64,000 bases of DNA from UBA965 sp040396955 (GCA_040396955.1 JBBAWX010000002.1:1-64000), one strand, 5' to 3'. Positions 35,590-49,010 are shown, numbered from the stretch's first letter. Notes: generated by a model from the letters alone, not told the origin. Numbers and translations: made by a program.

Positions 35590-36567
35590 ATGACATCCCC
35601 CACCACGCTGACCGGCATGCTACAACTTTTTCGCAATAGCGACGAAGTCACCCGTGGGCGTTTACGCATGTTTACTGATCTGCGTGAACGCGACCATGTC
35701 ACATTTTGGAGCGCATGGGTAACACTGCCACTCGCCACCCGGCTACGCATGATCACCCTGATGAACGAAATCAGCGAAGAACACGTTGACTACAACTTCA
35801 AACCGGTACTGCGCTGGGCGTTGGCCGATGCCGACGCAGATGTACGTCAGCGAGCCATTGATGGGCTCACCGAAGAAGACAGTCCTCGCATTATTGCTCC
35901 ATTACTGCACATTCTGACCAACGACCCACATCCTGCCACACGAAGCTCGGCCGCCTTGGCCCTGGCACGTTTTTGTGAATACGCGGCCCTCGAAGAGCTC
36001 CCTGAATCACATGTTGCCCCGTTGATTGACGGGTTGACCGCGGCACTCGCAACCAATGGCGACTACCCGGAGGTATACCGGCGCATCATCGAAGCACTCG
36101 GGTGGGGAGCCGATGCCAACATCGACGCACTCATCGAAGACACGTGGCACCACAGCGACATTCGCATGCGCGAAAGTGCCCTCGTCGCCATGGGACGAAG
36201 CATGTCGGAACGCTGGTACCCGACCGTCAAACAAGCCCTTGACAATGGGCATCCCGCCATCCGCTACGAGGCGGCGCGCGCCGCCGGTTTGTACGGCGAT
36301 GATGCACTCACCTGCATCCCGCAACTCATCAATTTGGCCCAAGAAGACGACATCGAAGTGGCCACAGCAGCCATCTGGGCACTCGGGCAAATCAACGACC
36401 ACCGCGCCATCAAGGCACTTGAGCAGTTCAGCACATCGCGTGATCAAGCCAAACGCGAAGCCGCACTCGATGTCCTTGGGAGCGAGGGCGGCACCGATGA
36501 TCTGTTGGGCAACTGGCGCAACGCCTTTCGGTCAACCGATGACGATGATGACGACGACGAGGAATAA
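35590..36567 (+). CDS. HEAT-repeat protein with acidic tail
   Basis: A 325-aa protein made largely of HEAT-type helical pairs (for example ADADVRQRAIDGL, HPATRSSAALALARF, DIRMRESALVAMGRS, HPAIRYEAARAAGLYG, DIEVATAAIWALGQI), preceded by a helical N-terminal domain of about 85 residues and ending in a run of seven Asp then Glu-Glu. Such repeats are protein-binding scaffolds; enzymatic phycobilin-lyase-like activity is not indicated. ATG at 35590 follows GAGG at proper spacing. It is probably co-transcribed with the 608-aa gene and with the deacetylase gene six bases downstream. Confidence 0.82.
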   Translation: MTSPTTLTGMLQLFRNSDEVTRGRLRMFTDLRERDHVTFWSAWVTLPLATRLRMITLMNEISEEHVDYNFKPVLRWALADADADVRQRAIDGLTEEDSPRIIAPLLHILTNDPHPATRSSAALALARFCEYAALEELPESHVAPLIDGLTAALATNGDYPEVYRRIIEALGWGADANIDALIEDTWHHSDIRMRESALVAMGRSMSERWYPTVKQALDNGHPAIRYEAARAAGLYGDDALTCIPQLINLAQEDDIEVATAAIWALGQINDHRAIKALEQFSTSRDQAKREAALDVLGSEGGTDDLLGNWRNAFRSTDDDDDDDEE

Positions 36568-36573
36568 CCCGCC

Positions 36574-37362
36574 ATGCACTACTCGGATTTCCAGCACATC
36601 ACTCAGACCTACGATCTCATCTGCCTGTCGCCACATCTCGATGATGCCGTGCTCTCGTGCGCCGGCCAACTCATCACTGCCCGCCAAGCCGGACTCCGCA
36701 CACTGGTAATCACCGTCTGTACTGCCGTGCCCGGTGCAAGTACCACGTACAGCGACTTGGCCGTAGAGTTTCATGGCGAATGGGGCCTGAGTGAAAGTGA
36801 AGCAGTAACCACCCGCCTCGGCGAAGACCGCCGGGCCATGGCCGTGCTCGGCGCCGATTTTGTCTGGTTAGGCCTCGATGACGCCATCTATCGGATGCCA
36901 GAGCACTATTTCTCGCGTGAAACCCTCTTTGCCCCGCCACATCCCACCGATCAACTTGCCACGCACCTTGCCCCAATCCTGCGCCATCTTGCGCAGGTGA
37001 CGCAGGCGCCACGCTGGCTCGTCCCAGCCGGAGTCGGCATGCATGTCGACCATTTGGCGGTCGGTGATGCCGTACGGCAAAGCCTACCACCGCATCTTTG
37101 CGCCTACTACGAAGAACTGCCCTATGCTCTTGATGCGGATGAAATCAACGCCCGTCGCGCCATGCTTCCAGCACACACGGTAGGAAACAGCGACATCGGC
37201 AGTGTCTTGGCCGCCAAAATTGCCGCCATCGCCTGCTACGCCAGCCAAATGGACGCACTGTTCAAACAAGGTGGGCATACCATGCCACCCTTGGTCACCG
37301 CATATCACCAACACGTGGGAGGCGGTCACCCCGCCGAATGTTGGTACCAGCTCTCGGTCTAG
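36574..37362 (+). CDS. PIG-L/LmbE-family N-deacetylase
   Basis: A 262-aa zinc-dependent deacetylase of the LmbE/PIG-L family. The signature LSPHLDDAVLSCAG lies near residue 18, with the Asp-Asp and His of the metal/active site, and a second His set appears in GMHVDHLAVGDAV. Members remove acetyl from GlcNAc-type sugars or conjugates (mycothiol, bacillithiol, lipids, antibiotics). The substrate is not predictable. The next gene, a FemAB-like transferase, hints at envelope or peptidoglycan modification, but this is context only. Confidence 0.88.
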   Translation: MHYSDFQHITQTYDLICLSPHLDDAVLSCAGQLITARQAGLRTLVITVCTAVPGASTTYSDLAVEFHGEWGLSESEAVTTRLGEDRRAMAVLGADFVWLGLDDAIYRMPEHYFSRETLFAPPHPTDQLATHLAPILRHLAQVTQAPRWLVPAGVGMHVDHLAVGDAVRQSLPPHLCAYYEELPYALDADEINARRAMLPAHTVGNSDIGSVLAAKIAAIACYASQMDALFKQGGHTMPPLVTAYHQHVGGGHPAECWYQLSV

Positions 37363-37384
37363 CGTATCCGTGGGAGCAGTTGCT

Positions 37385-38419
37385 ATGTCGTCGTCACTCA
37401 TTCGCGTCATTCACCCCGATGCCCATACCTGGGACACCTTTGTCGATCAGCACGACGAAGGCCACATCCTGCAAAGTAGTCGTTGGGGCCAACTCAAAGC
37501 GCTCACCGATTGGCACACCCACCGTATCGGCATACAGGCCGACGGCATCTTGATGGCAGGAGTCCAGCTCCTCATCAAACGTCGCTACGGCCTCGCTGTC
37601 TGCTATGTACCCCGGGGACCGTTGCTAAGCGGGGATCGCCTCGCCAATCAGGCTCTCATTGCGGCCAGCAACGCCTATGCCCGCTCCCAGCGAGCCCTGT
37701 TTGTGCGCTATGAGCCCAACTGCCAAATCGATGACACCAACGCCCTCCTATACACCCAAGCCCTCGATGGCGCCACGATCGAGCAAAGTACCACCCTCCA
37801 ACCACAGCACAGCGTGCATACGCCGCTCCCAGTAGCACTAGCCGATCTACGGGCACAGTACAGCAAGGGCCACCGCGCCGACATCAAAAAAGCCGAGCGA
37901 CTCCAGGTGCACGTTCGGCTGGCGCACCATGCCGCCGATATCGACGTATTTACCACGCTCATGCAAGAAACCGGTGCCCGTGCCGGATTTGCCACGCATG
38001 ACGCCGCCTACTACCGCCAGGTCTGGCAACTCTTCGGCAGTGTTGACCGGGTCGCCTTGTTGATTGCCGAGCTCGACAACGTCGCGATTGCAGGCGCCAT
38101 GGTGGTCGCCGGAGCCGGCCAGGCATGTTATTTGTACGGCGGCTCACGGGCGGAGGCCTTCGGGTGCGGTGCCAATCACCTGCTCCAGATGCACGCCATG
38201 GCGTGGGCGCAGGCCCACGGCTGCCACAGCTACGACGCCTGGGGCATCCCCTTTCGCACTGACCAAGGGGATATCGTCGTACCGAGTGACACCAGCATGA
38301 GCGGCTTAATTCGCTTCAAAAAAGGCTTCGGTGGCCACGAAGTCAGCTACCTGCCCGCCTATACTCACGTACTGATGCCCTGGGCGTATCGCCTACTCAA
38401 ATCACGCATCGCACTCTAG
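37385..38419 (+). CDS. FemAB/FemX-like aminoacyltransferase (GNAT fold)
   Basis: A 344-aa protein with two GNAT-like lobes. Characteristic parts are HILQSSRWGQLKAL near the N terminus, CYVPRGPLL, KGHRADIKKAERLQVHV at the lobe junction, GATMVVA-like substrate strand LDNVAIAGAMVVAG, CYLYGGSRAEAFGCGANHLLQ and the terminal LIRFKKGFGGHEVSYL. This matches FemX/FemA-type enzymes that add amino acids to the lipid II stem peptide from aminoacyl-tRNA. Related proteins act in exopolysaccharide modification, so the exact substrate is open. ATG at 37385 is eight bases after GGGAG. Confidence 0.85.
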   Translation: MSSSLIRVIHPDAHTWDTFVDQHDEGHILQSSRWGQLKALTDWHTHRIGIQADGILMAGVQLLIKRRYGLAVCYVPRGPLLSGDRLANQALIAASNAYARSQRALFVRYEPNCQIDDTNALLYTQALDGATIEQSTTLQPQHSVHTPLPVALADLRAQYSKGHRADIKKAERLQVHVRLAHHAADIDVFTTLMQETGARAGFATHDAAYYRQVWQLFGSVDRVALLIAELDNVAIAGAMVVAGAGQACYLYGGSRAEAFGCGANHLLQMHAMAWAQAHGCHSYDAWGIPFRTDQGDIVVPSDTSMSGLIRFKKGFGGHEVSYLPAYTHVLMPWAYRLLKSRIAL

Positions 38420-38437
38420 TCACAGAGGAGTCTCGTC

Positions 38438-38710
38438 GTGCCCGACCTCGAAACACAACTAGCCGAGGCGCAACGCCTCCAAGCGTATTATCAGCGTGAA
38501 CTCGAACGCCAACGTGCCATCAACGCCGAGCTCCGCAAAGCGGTCGCCGACATGGCGCGCACCTTCCAAGAAACCCTGGCCGAATCCGTGGAAGCCGCCG
38601 ACAGCGGTGATCTGGCCACTGTGCGCCGCATCGCCTACGCCAACCGCTCCGCCTGGCACACCTACCTGCAACAAATCGTCAAGGCGGCGCAAGGGAGTGG
38701 GGATGAATAG
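38438..38710 (+). CDS. Short coiled-coil protein (90 aa)
   Basis: A 90-aa, almost wholly helical product. Residues 4-50 form a heptad-patterned coiled coil (TQLAEAQRLQAYYQRELERQ and onward), and the remainder is a second helical segment. No known family is recognised. The GTG at 38438 has GAGGAG seven bases upstream, 18 bp after the FemAB-like gene, so it is likely the last gene of that transcript. Confidence 0.72.
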   Translation: MPDLETQLAEAQRLQAYYQRELERQRAINAELRKAVADMARTFQETLAESVEAADSGDLATVRRIAYANRSAWHTYLQQIVKAAQGSGDE

Positions 38711-38731
38711 GGCGCGCAATGACGCCAAAAG

Positions 38732-38767
38732 CCACGCCCAGCCAGCAGTACTGCTGGCTGGGCGTGG
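38732..38767 (-). terminator. Perfect 36-bp palindrome between convergent genes
   Basis: An uninterrupted palindrome centred at 38749/38750 with GC-rich arms. On the minus strand it is followed by CTTTTGG, giving an intrinsic terminator for the PSP1 gene. On the plus strand no T run follows, although the hairpin could still help end the coiled-coil gene transcript. Confidence 0.7.
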
Positions 38768-38802
38768 TGCACACTGTGCCGTGCACTATTCTCGCACCAT
38801 CA

Positions 38803-40377
38803 TTAATTCCCACTCGGCCGTCGGCGACGCCGGCGGAATGTGCCTTGTTCGTCATGTTGTGGACTCTGATCAAGCACCTCTGGCACCGAATACTGATCAT
38901 CGAAGGGCGTTGGCACGGCTCCTTCAGACGTACGAATAACCGGTGGCTCTGGGCGCGGCCCGCGCGACTCAGGACGTGGCCCGCGTTGCTCGGGGCGTGG
39001 CGGCCGTTGATCGTCGCGCCCACCGCGTTGCTCGGGCCGTGGTGGCCGGGACTCACGACGCATCTCACCAGCACCCTCTGGGCGTGGCCCGCGCTGATCG
39101 GGGCGTGACGGCCGTTGATCGTCGCGCCCACCGCGCTGATCGGGGCGTGGAGGGCGTTGTTCACGCCGTGGGTCACCACCACCTTCGGGTCGTGGTCCCC
39201 GCACATCTGGGCGTGGTCCCCGCTGGTCATCACGCCCACTCCGTTGTTCGGGGCGCAGTGGTCGGGGCTCACGACGCATCTCACCAGCACCCTCTGGGCG
39301 CGGCCCACTCCGTTGATCGGAGCTAGAGCGGCCATCACTACCGGGAGCACCCGAGCGCCCACGGTGTTCGGGGCGACGCACGCGCGCAGCACCTAGCTCT
39401 TCTTGACGACTAATCTGCTCTTCGGGACGATCTTCGAGGGCCGCAAGCGCCGCCAACTCATCCGATGATTCGAATTCGTCGCGTAGGAGGCGGCGCTCAC
39501 CCCGGTTGCGCTCGCGCACCACCGGGGTCACGCCTTCGGCGTTGCGGGCCCGCGCCTGTTGTGCCACTTCGTTGGTGGCCTCTTGGATGCGATCTGGCGC
39601 AAACTCTTCTTGCACGCCACTCGCAGCCAGCGTAACCGTAACCGTGCCACGCAACACGTTGACACTGGTCACTTCACCGGGACCATCCGGGGTCTGCACC
39701 CATGTGCCACGTTTGGGGAGTTCGGCTTTGATTTCGATGTACTGCTCGTGCTCATACGCAAGACAACAGAGCAACCGCCCACAGACGCCGCTGATTTTGG
39801 CGGGGTTGAGCGGCAAATCTTGATCTTTGGCCATTTTGATCGAGACACGCGCATAATCCGGAAGAAACGACGCACAGCAGAGAATGCGCCCACATGGACC
39901 GATACCGCCGAGCAATTTTGCCTCATCACGTGGACCGATTTGGCGGAGCTCGATGCGGGTACGGAACGTGCGCGCCAAATCACGTACGAGATTACGGAAG
40001 TCGACGCGTTTGTCGGCCGTAAAGTAAAAAGTCAAACGTGATCCGTCAAAACTATACTCTGCTTTGACAAGGCTCATCGGCAACTCGTGTTCGGTGATTT
40101 TTTCTTGGCACCGTGCAATCAAATCACTTTGACGACTATTGAGGTGTTGCCAACGCACCTCATCTTCGGGCGTCGCATACCGGATGACGGGCTTCAGTTC
40201 CCCTACAATCGCACTTTCGTCGACTTCGTGCGGCAGTTCGGCCACCCGTGCCATTTCAAGCCCACGGGCCGTCTCAACGATGACATATTGACGGAGCTCG
40301 AACTCATGAGTCCCAGCGGGGTCGAAGTAGTATGTCTTCCCGGAATCCTTAAAACGGATACCGACTACAGTAGGCAT
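38803..40377 (-). CDS. PSP1/YaaT-domain protein with long Arg/Pro/Gly repeat tail
   Basis: A 524-aa protein. Residues 1-270 are a PSP1/YaaT core with the cysteine set Cys162, Cys167, Cys168 and Cys199, Cys204, Cys205 (GPCGRILCC and GVCGRLLCC), the pattern that binds an iron-sulfur cluster in the RicT/YaaT complex of Bacillus, where it influences RNA processing and phosphorelay signalling. Residues about 335-480 are low-complexity repeats built on R-P-x-Q-R-G/S-G-R-D-D-Q-R and G-P-R-P-E-G-A-G-E-M-R-R. The protein ends with RRRRRRPSGN. YaaT homologues are usually near 270-300 aa, so the tail doubles the length. An RNA-binding, disordered tail is inferred. Confidence 0.88.
   Translation of the reverse strand: MPTVVGIRFKDSGKTYYFDPAGTHEFELRQYVIVETARGLEMARVAELPHEVDESAIVGELKPVIRYATPEDEVRWQHLNSRQSDLIARCQEKITEHELPMSLVKAEYSFDGSRLTFYFTADKRVDFRNLVRDLARTFRTRIELRQIGPRDEAKLLGGIGPCGRILCCASFLPDYARVSIKMAKDQDLPLNPAKISGVCGRLLCCLAYEHEQYIEIKAELPKRGTWVQTPDGPGEVTSVNVLRGTVTVTLAASGVQEEFAPDRIQEATNEVAQQARARNAEGVTPVVRERNRGERRLLRDEFESSDELAALAALEDRPEEQISRQEELGAARVRRPEHRGRSGAPGSDGRSSSDQRSGPRPEGAGEMRREPRPLRPEQRSGRDDQRGPRPDVRGPRPEGGGDPRREQRPPRPDQRGGRDDQRPSRPDQRGPRPEGAGEMRRESRPPRPEQRGGRDDQRPPRPEQRGPRPESRGPRPEPPVIRTSEGAVPTPFDDQYSVPEVLDQSPQHDEQGTFRRRRRRPSGN
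38935..39400 (-). repeat. Degenerate tandem repeats coding the Arg/Pro/Gly tail
   Basis: Imperfect in-frame repeats within the PSP1 gene. A 33-base block is identical at 39052-39084 and 39268-39300 (216 bp apart, 72 codons). A second motif beginning GATCGTCGCGCCCACCGCG recurs at about 39010 and 39118. All periods are multiples of three, so they expand the protein without breaking the frame. This is coding repeat, not a CRISPR array. Confidence 0.8.
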
Positions 40378-40569
40378 TCTTTTTTCCTCTACACACCAAT
40401 GCGGTCAGCGCATACCGGCGCAGAATATCGTTGCCACGCCACCACTATGTATGGATTTCTCATGGCTATTGTATCACATCCAATTCTCATCTTTTTTTCG
40501 TATAGTTAGAAGGTTATTTTAGTCTGCACATGCGCCAACTCCGATTTTTTATCAAATCACCACAAAACC

Positions 40570-40598
40570 TTGACTTTTTCTCACATTCGTAGTATCAT
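40570..40598 (+). promoter_or_regulatory. rpoB promoter
   Basis: TTGACT (40570-40575), a 17-bp spacer and TATCAT (40593-40598), in an AT-rich stretch 210 bp upstream of the rpoB ATG. The predicted start near 40605 leaves a 200-nt untranslated leader. No ribosomal-protein genes precede rpoB in this contig, so this promoter probably drives rpoBC directly. Confidence 0.65.
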
Positions 40599-40607
40599 TC
40601 TATTTCG

Positions 40608-40647
40608 CTGTATGCGATGGTGTCTCACTATGCGAGACGGTATACAG
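40608..40647 (+). promoter_or_regulatory. Stem-loop in the rpoB leader
   Basis: CTGTAT (40608-40613) pairs with ATACAG (40642-40647), and inside it GTCTC (40622-40626) pairs with GAGAC (40634-40638). It starts within a few bases of the predicted transcription start. It could be a 5'-end stabiliser or an autoregulatory site; no known leader family is recognised. Confidence 0.35.
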
Positions 40648-40807
40648 TCCGAGATAGTCAGCACGGAGAAGCACTATACACCAGGCGACCGCGTCAATGA
40701 AAGACGACAAAGGCCGGGTAGGGTGTTCTTTTGCATTGTCATGCGTTCTGAATGGTACAAATGGGTTCACACATGCCTGGTTACCGCCCGATTGAAGCGA
40801 GGTTTCC

Positions 40808-43800
40808 ATGTCTCACAAACGTCACCACGTTGCCCTGCCACCGTTGTTTGCGCCCAACTCACCACGAGATCATCTGCGGGGGCAACGACACACCTTTGGT
40901 CAAGAGCGTGATGCAATCGAAGTTCCCAACTTAATTGAGACGCAGCTTGCCAGCTTCAACTGGTTTCGCACCGAGGGTTTGCGTGAACTTTTCCGCGAAA
41001 TTTCGCCGATTACCGACTTTACCGGCAAAAATCTCGAGTTGCGGTTTGGCGAATTCCAATTTGGTGAGCCACGGCGCAACGAGCATGAGTGTCGTGAATC
41101 CGATTTGACCTATTCTGCACCGTTGCGGGTCAACGTGCAGTTGCGGATTTTGACCACGGGTGAGCTCAAGGAGAGCGAAGTTTTCTTGGGTGATTTCCCG
41201 CTCATGACAGAAAACGGCACATTTATCATCAACGGAGCGGAGCGCGTCGTGGTATCGCAGCTCATCCGTTCACCAGGCGTTTATTTCAGTGCGGAGCGTG
41301 ACCCACAGACGGGGCGCAACCTGCACTCTGCCAAGTTGATTCCCAACCGTGGGGCGTGGTTGGAATTTGAGACCAACAAGCGCGACGTGATTTCGGTCAA
41401 AGTTGATCGCAAGCGCAAAATCCCTGTCACGGTACTATTGCGGGCGATTTTGGCGTGGCAGGCGGGGCCAACGGGCGAGGGACAATGGTGTGAAGACGGC
41501 GAGCTCACCAGTCATGGCCACAATGAGCATATCGAGCAGTGGTTCGGCAACCTAGAAGACAGCCGCGACCACAAGTACATTCGCACGACGCTCGACAAAG
41601 ACAACACGCACAACGCCAAAGAAGCGCTCATTGAGCTTTACAAGCGCTTGCGTCCCGGCGACCCACCGACGCTCGAAAACGCCAAAAACCTGCTAGAATC
41701 GTACTTTTTCAGCGAACGGCGTTACGACCTCGCCAAGGTGGGGCGGTACAAGCTCAACCGTAATTTGTACGAGCGTGATGGCAAGGCGGCACCGAGCGTT
41801 GATATTCGGGTATTGCTTGTCAAAGACATCTTTACCATCATTGAGCGAGTCATCAAGCTCAACGATCCGCAACTAGGGCTCAAAGCAGACGACATCGATC
41901 ATCTCGGCAACCGGCGTGTACGCACGGTGGGTGAGCTCATTCAGCAGCAGTTCCGTGTTGGTCTGTTGCGCATGGAGCGCGTCATCAAAGAGCGCATGTC
42001 GTTGAACGACCCTGAGAGCGCCGTGCCCAACAATCTCATCAACATTCGCCCCATTTCGGCGGCCATCCGCGAGTGGTTTGGTGGCTCACAGTTGTCGCAG
42101 TTCATGGATCAGACCAATCCGCTCGCCGAGCTGACCAACAAGCGCCGTCTGTCGGCTCTTGGCCCTGGTGGGTTGAGCCGTGACCGTGCCGGCTTCGAAG
42201 TTCGCGACGTGCACCATTCGCACTACGGGCGCATCTGCCCGGTCGAGACCCCAGAAGGCCCCAACATCGGTCTTATTGGCACCATGTCGACTTTTGCACG
42301 TGTCAACGAGATGGGCTTCCTTGAGACTCCGTACCGCAAGGTGTATCATGCGCTCCCCACAGCAGCAGGCATCTTGGCCGAGGCCATCACCCGTGGTGAC
42401 ACGATTGTTGCCGCGCGCGATTACCGACATCTTACGAGTGGGTATTTACTCCTCGGAGCGGAGGCCGTGTTAGGCAAAACGGGTATGGACATTACTAGTG
42501 ACATCACCGAGCTTCTCATCAGTGTAGCCACTCGCATTCTCACCGGCCAAAAGCTCGATGAAGACATTGTCGATCCGAGCACCGGGGCCTTGGTTGCCGA
42601 GTCTGGCACCATCATGGATGAAGCGTTAGCACAACATGTGGCCACCATGCCCGTCTTTACGGTCCCCGTCTACCCAGTCGTCTCACGTGACGTGTTGTAC
42701 GTGACCGCCGACGAAGAAGAAAAATACGCCGTAGCACAGGCCAACGCGCCGCTCGACGAGGGTGGGCGATTCATCGAAACCAGCGTATCGTGTCGCACGA
42801 GCGGTGAATTCGAAGACAAGTCGGTACGCTCGATTAATTACATGGACGTCTCCCCCAAGCAGGTGGTCAGCGTCTCAACGGCGCTCATTCCCTTCTTGGA
42901 GCACGACGACGCCAACCGTGCCTTGATGGGCTCCAACATGCAACGCCAAGCGGTGCCGTTGTTGCGCCCCGACTCTCCGATTGTCGGCACGGGTATCGAG
43001 CATTTGGCAGCCCGTGACAGCGGCCAAGTGGTGGTTGCCCAACACGACGGCACGGTCAAGCAGGTCAACGGCGACAAAATCGTCATTGAGCGGATTGATG
43101 TGGCTGGTAATCCAGTGCTCGACGAATTTGGGAAAGTGATTGTCGACACCTACTACTTGCGCAAGTTCATGCGCTCAAACCAAGACACCTGCATCAACCA
43201 ACGTCCGTCGGTGATGCGTGGTCAAACGGTCAAGCGCAACCAGATTATCGCTGATAGTTCGTCGACGGATCATGGTGAGTTGGCACTCGGCCAAAACGTG
43301 CTTGTGGCCTTTATGCCGTGGGAGGGTGGCAACTTCGAAGACGCCATCTTGGTCAGTGAACGCCTCGTCCGCGAAGACGTTTTTACGTCGATTCACATTG
43401 AACGCTACGAAATCGAGGCCCGTGAGACCAAACTCGGACCCGAAGAAATCACTCGCGATATTCCCAACGTGGGCGCTGAGAGCCTGCGCAACTTGAACGA
43501 AAACGGCATTATCTACGTCGGCGCAGAAGTGCATCCTAATGATATCTTGGTCGGTAAAATCACGCCAAAGGGTGAAACCGATTTGACCGCAGAAGAACGA
43601 CTCTTGCGCGCCATCTTCGGTGAAAAAGCGCGTGAGGTCAAAGACAGCTCGTTGCGCGTGCAAAATGGCGTGCGCGGCAAGGTCATCGGGGTCAAGCGAT
43701 TTGACCGGAGTGAGAATCCGGAAGTTGATTTGTCGGTCGGGGTGAACCAAAAGGTGCAAATTTTGCTCTGTCAGAAGCGCAAGATTTCTGCCGGTGACAA

Positions 43801-44566
43801 GATGGCAGGGCGCCATGGCAACAAGGGGGTAGTGAGTCGGATTTTGCCAGTGGAGGATATGCCGTATCTCGAAGACGGCACGCCGGTCGACATCATCTTG
43901 AACCCCATCGGTGTACCAAGCCGTATGAACCTCGGACAAATCTTGGAGACCCACCTCGGGTGGGCAGCCGAGAAGCTGGGGCATCGCATTGCCACACCCG
44001 TATTTGACGGCGCTTCAGAAGACGACATCCAGAGCTGGTTGCGCCAGGCCGAATTGCCGTTCGACGGCAAAGTGCAACTCCACGACGGGCGCACGGGCAA
44101 CAAGTTCCACAACCCGGTAACCGTGGGCTATATTTACATGCTCAAATTGGCGCACTTGGTCGAAGACAAGATTCATGCTCGATCGACTGGTCCCTACAGC
44201 CTAGTTACACAGCAACCGCTCGGCGGCAAAGCACAATTCGGTGGTCAACGCTTCGGCGAAATGGAAGTCTGGGCACTTGAAGCATACGGTGCCGCCTACA
44301 TCTTGCAAGAAATGCTCACCGTGAAGTCGGACGACGTGGTTGGGCGTGTCAAGACCTACGAAGCCATCGTCAAGGGCGAAAAAATCAAGGAAGCCGGTGT
44401 ACCAGAGTCGTTCAAGGTGCTCATTAAGGAACTTCAGTCACTCGGATTGTCGGTAGACGTCTTGTCCGAAAACGAAGAACCGGTACCGTTGCACGACGAC
44501 AGCGATGACGATCATCGACCCATGCTCGAAGGCATCAACCTTTCAGGCCGGGAACGCGACGAATAG
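40808..44566 (+). CDS. rpoB: DNA-directed RNA polymerase subunit beta
   Basis: A 1252-aa beta subunit, complete. It shows the N-terminal protrusion/lobe (IETQLASFNWFRTEGLRELF), the rifampicin-pocket region (FGGSQLSQFMDQTNPLAELTNKRRLSALGPGGLSRDRAGFEVRDVHHSHYGRICPVETPEGPNIGLI in the usual place), the GDKMAGRHGNKGV catalytic-cleft motif and the C-terminal clamp (GGKAQFGGQRFGEMEVWALEAYGAA). Residues in the resistance-determining region look wild type. ATG at 40808 follows GCGAGG. It lies 33 bp upstream of rpoC, in one transcript. Confidence 0.98.
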   Translation: MSHKRHHVALPPLFAPNSPRDHLRGQRHTFGQERDAIEVPNLIETQLASFNWFRTEGLRELFREISPITDFTGKNLELRFGEFQFGEPRRNEHECRESDLTYSAPLRVNVQLRILTTGELKESEVFLGDFPLMTENGTFIINGAERVVVSQLIRSPGVYFSAERDPQTGRNLHSAKLIPNRGAWLEFETNKRDVISVKVDRKRKIPVTVLLRAILAWQAGPTGEGQWCEDGELTSHGHNEHIEQWFGNLEDSRDHKYIRTTLDKDNTHNAKEALIELYKRLRPGDPPTLENAKNLLESYFFSERRYDLAKVGRYKLNRNLYERDGKAAPSVDIRVLLVKDIFTIIERVIKLNDPQLGLKADDIDHLGNRRVRTVGELIQQQFRVGLLRMERVIKERMSLNDPESAVPNNLINIRPISAAIREWFGGSQLSQFMDQTNPLAELTNKRRLSALGPGGLSRDRAGFEVRDVHHSHYGRICPVETPEGPNIGLIGTMSTFARVNEMGFLETPYRKVYHALPTAAGILAEAITRGDTIVAARDYRHLTSGYLLLGAEAVLGKTGMDITSDITELLISVATRILTGQKLDEDIVDPSTGALVAESGTIMDEALAQHVATMPVFTVPVYPVVSRDVLYVTADEEEKYAVAQANAPLDEGGRFIETSVSCRTSGEFEDKSVRSINYMDVSPKQVVSVSTALIPFLEHDDANRALMGSNMQRQAVPLLRPDSPIVGTGIEHLAARDSGQVVVAQHDGTVKQVNGDKIVIERIDVAGNPVLDEFGKVIVDTYYLRKFMRSNQDTCINQRPSVMRGQTVKRNQIIADSSSTDHGELALGQNVLVAFMPWEGGNFEDAILVSERLVREDVFTSIHIERYEIEARETKLGPEEITRDIPNVGAESLRNLNENGIIYVGAEVHPNDILVGKITPKGETDLTAEERLLRAIFGEKAREVKDSSLRVQNGVRGKVIGVKRFDRSENPEVDLSVGVNQKVQILLCQKRKISAGDKMAGRHGNKGVVSRILPVEDMPYLEDGTPVDIILNPIGVPSRMNLGQILETHLGWAAEKLGHRIATPVFDGASEDDIQSWLRQAELPFDGKVQLHDGRTGNKFHNPVTVGYIYMLKLAHLVEDKIHARSTGPYSLVTQQPLGGKAQFGGQRFGEMEVWALEAYGAAYILQEMLTVKSDDVVGRVKTYEAIVKGEKIKEAGVPESFKVLIKELQSLGLSVDVLSENEEPVPLHDDSDDDHRPMLEGINLSGRERDE

Positions 44567-44599
44567 CAGGGGGCACCCCCAAAGGGAGTACAACACGAT

Positions 44600-48960
<4,361 letters not shown>

Positions 48961-48974
48961 TCATCCACACACCT

Positions 48975-49010
48975 CGAAGCCCCACCTGGCGATGACCAGG
49001 TGGGGCTTCG
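48975..49010 (+). terminator. Hairpin between convergent rpoC and LLM-oxidoreductase genes
   Basis: Perfect 15-bp arms (48975-48989 and 48996-49010) around a six-base loop, 14 bp after the rpoC stop. No T run follows on either strand. It would serve both convergent transcripts, perhaps with Rho or as a 3'-end barrier to exonucleases. Confidence 0.65.

Larger units (their letters stand above)
40378..40807. other. 430-bp divergent intergenic region, PSP1 gene / rpoB
   Basis: No gene is supported here. It holds the rpoB promoter (40570-40598) and a leader of about 200 nt with a stem-loop (40608-40647). The first 190 bp are AT-rich and should contain the PSP1 promoter on the minus strand, but I see no convincing hexamer pair. 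Small plus-strand reading frames across this stretch lack ribosome sites and recognisable products. Confidence 0.6.

Noticed and set aside
38935..39400. Regular repeats resembling a CRISPR array
   Set aside because: Repeats are coding, in frame with the PSP1 gene, spaced unevenly and without unique spacers or nearby cas genes.
40570..40911. Reading frame across the rpoB leader and 5' end
   Set aside because: It has no ribosome site or known product and overlaps rpoB out of frame.
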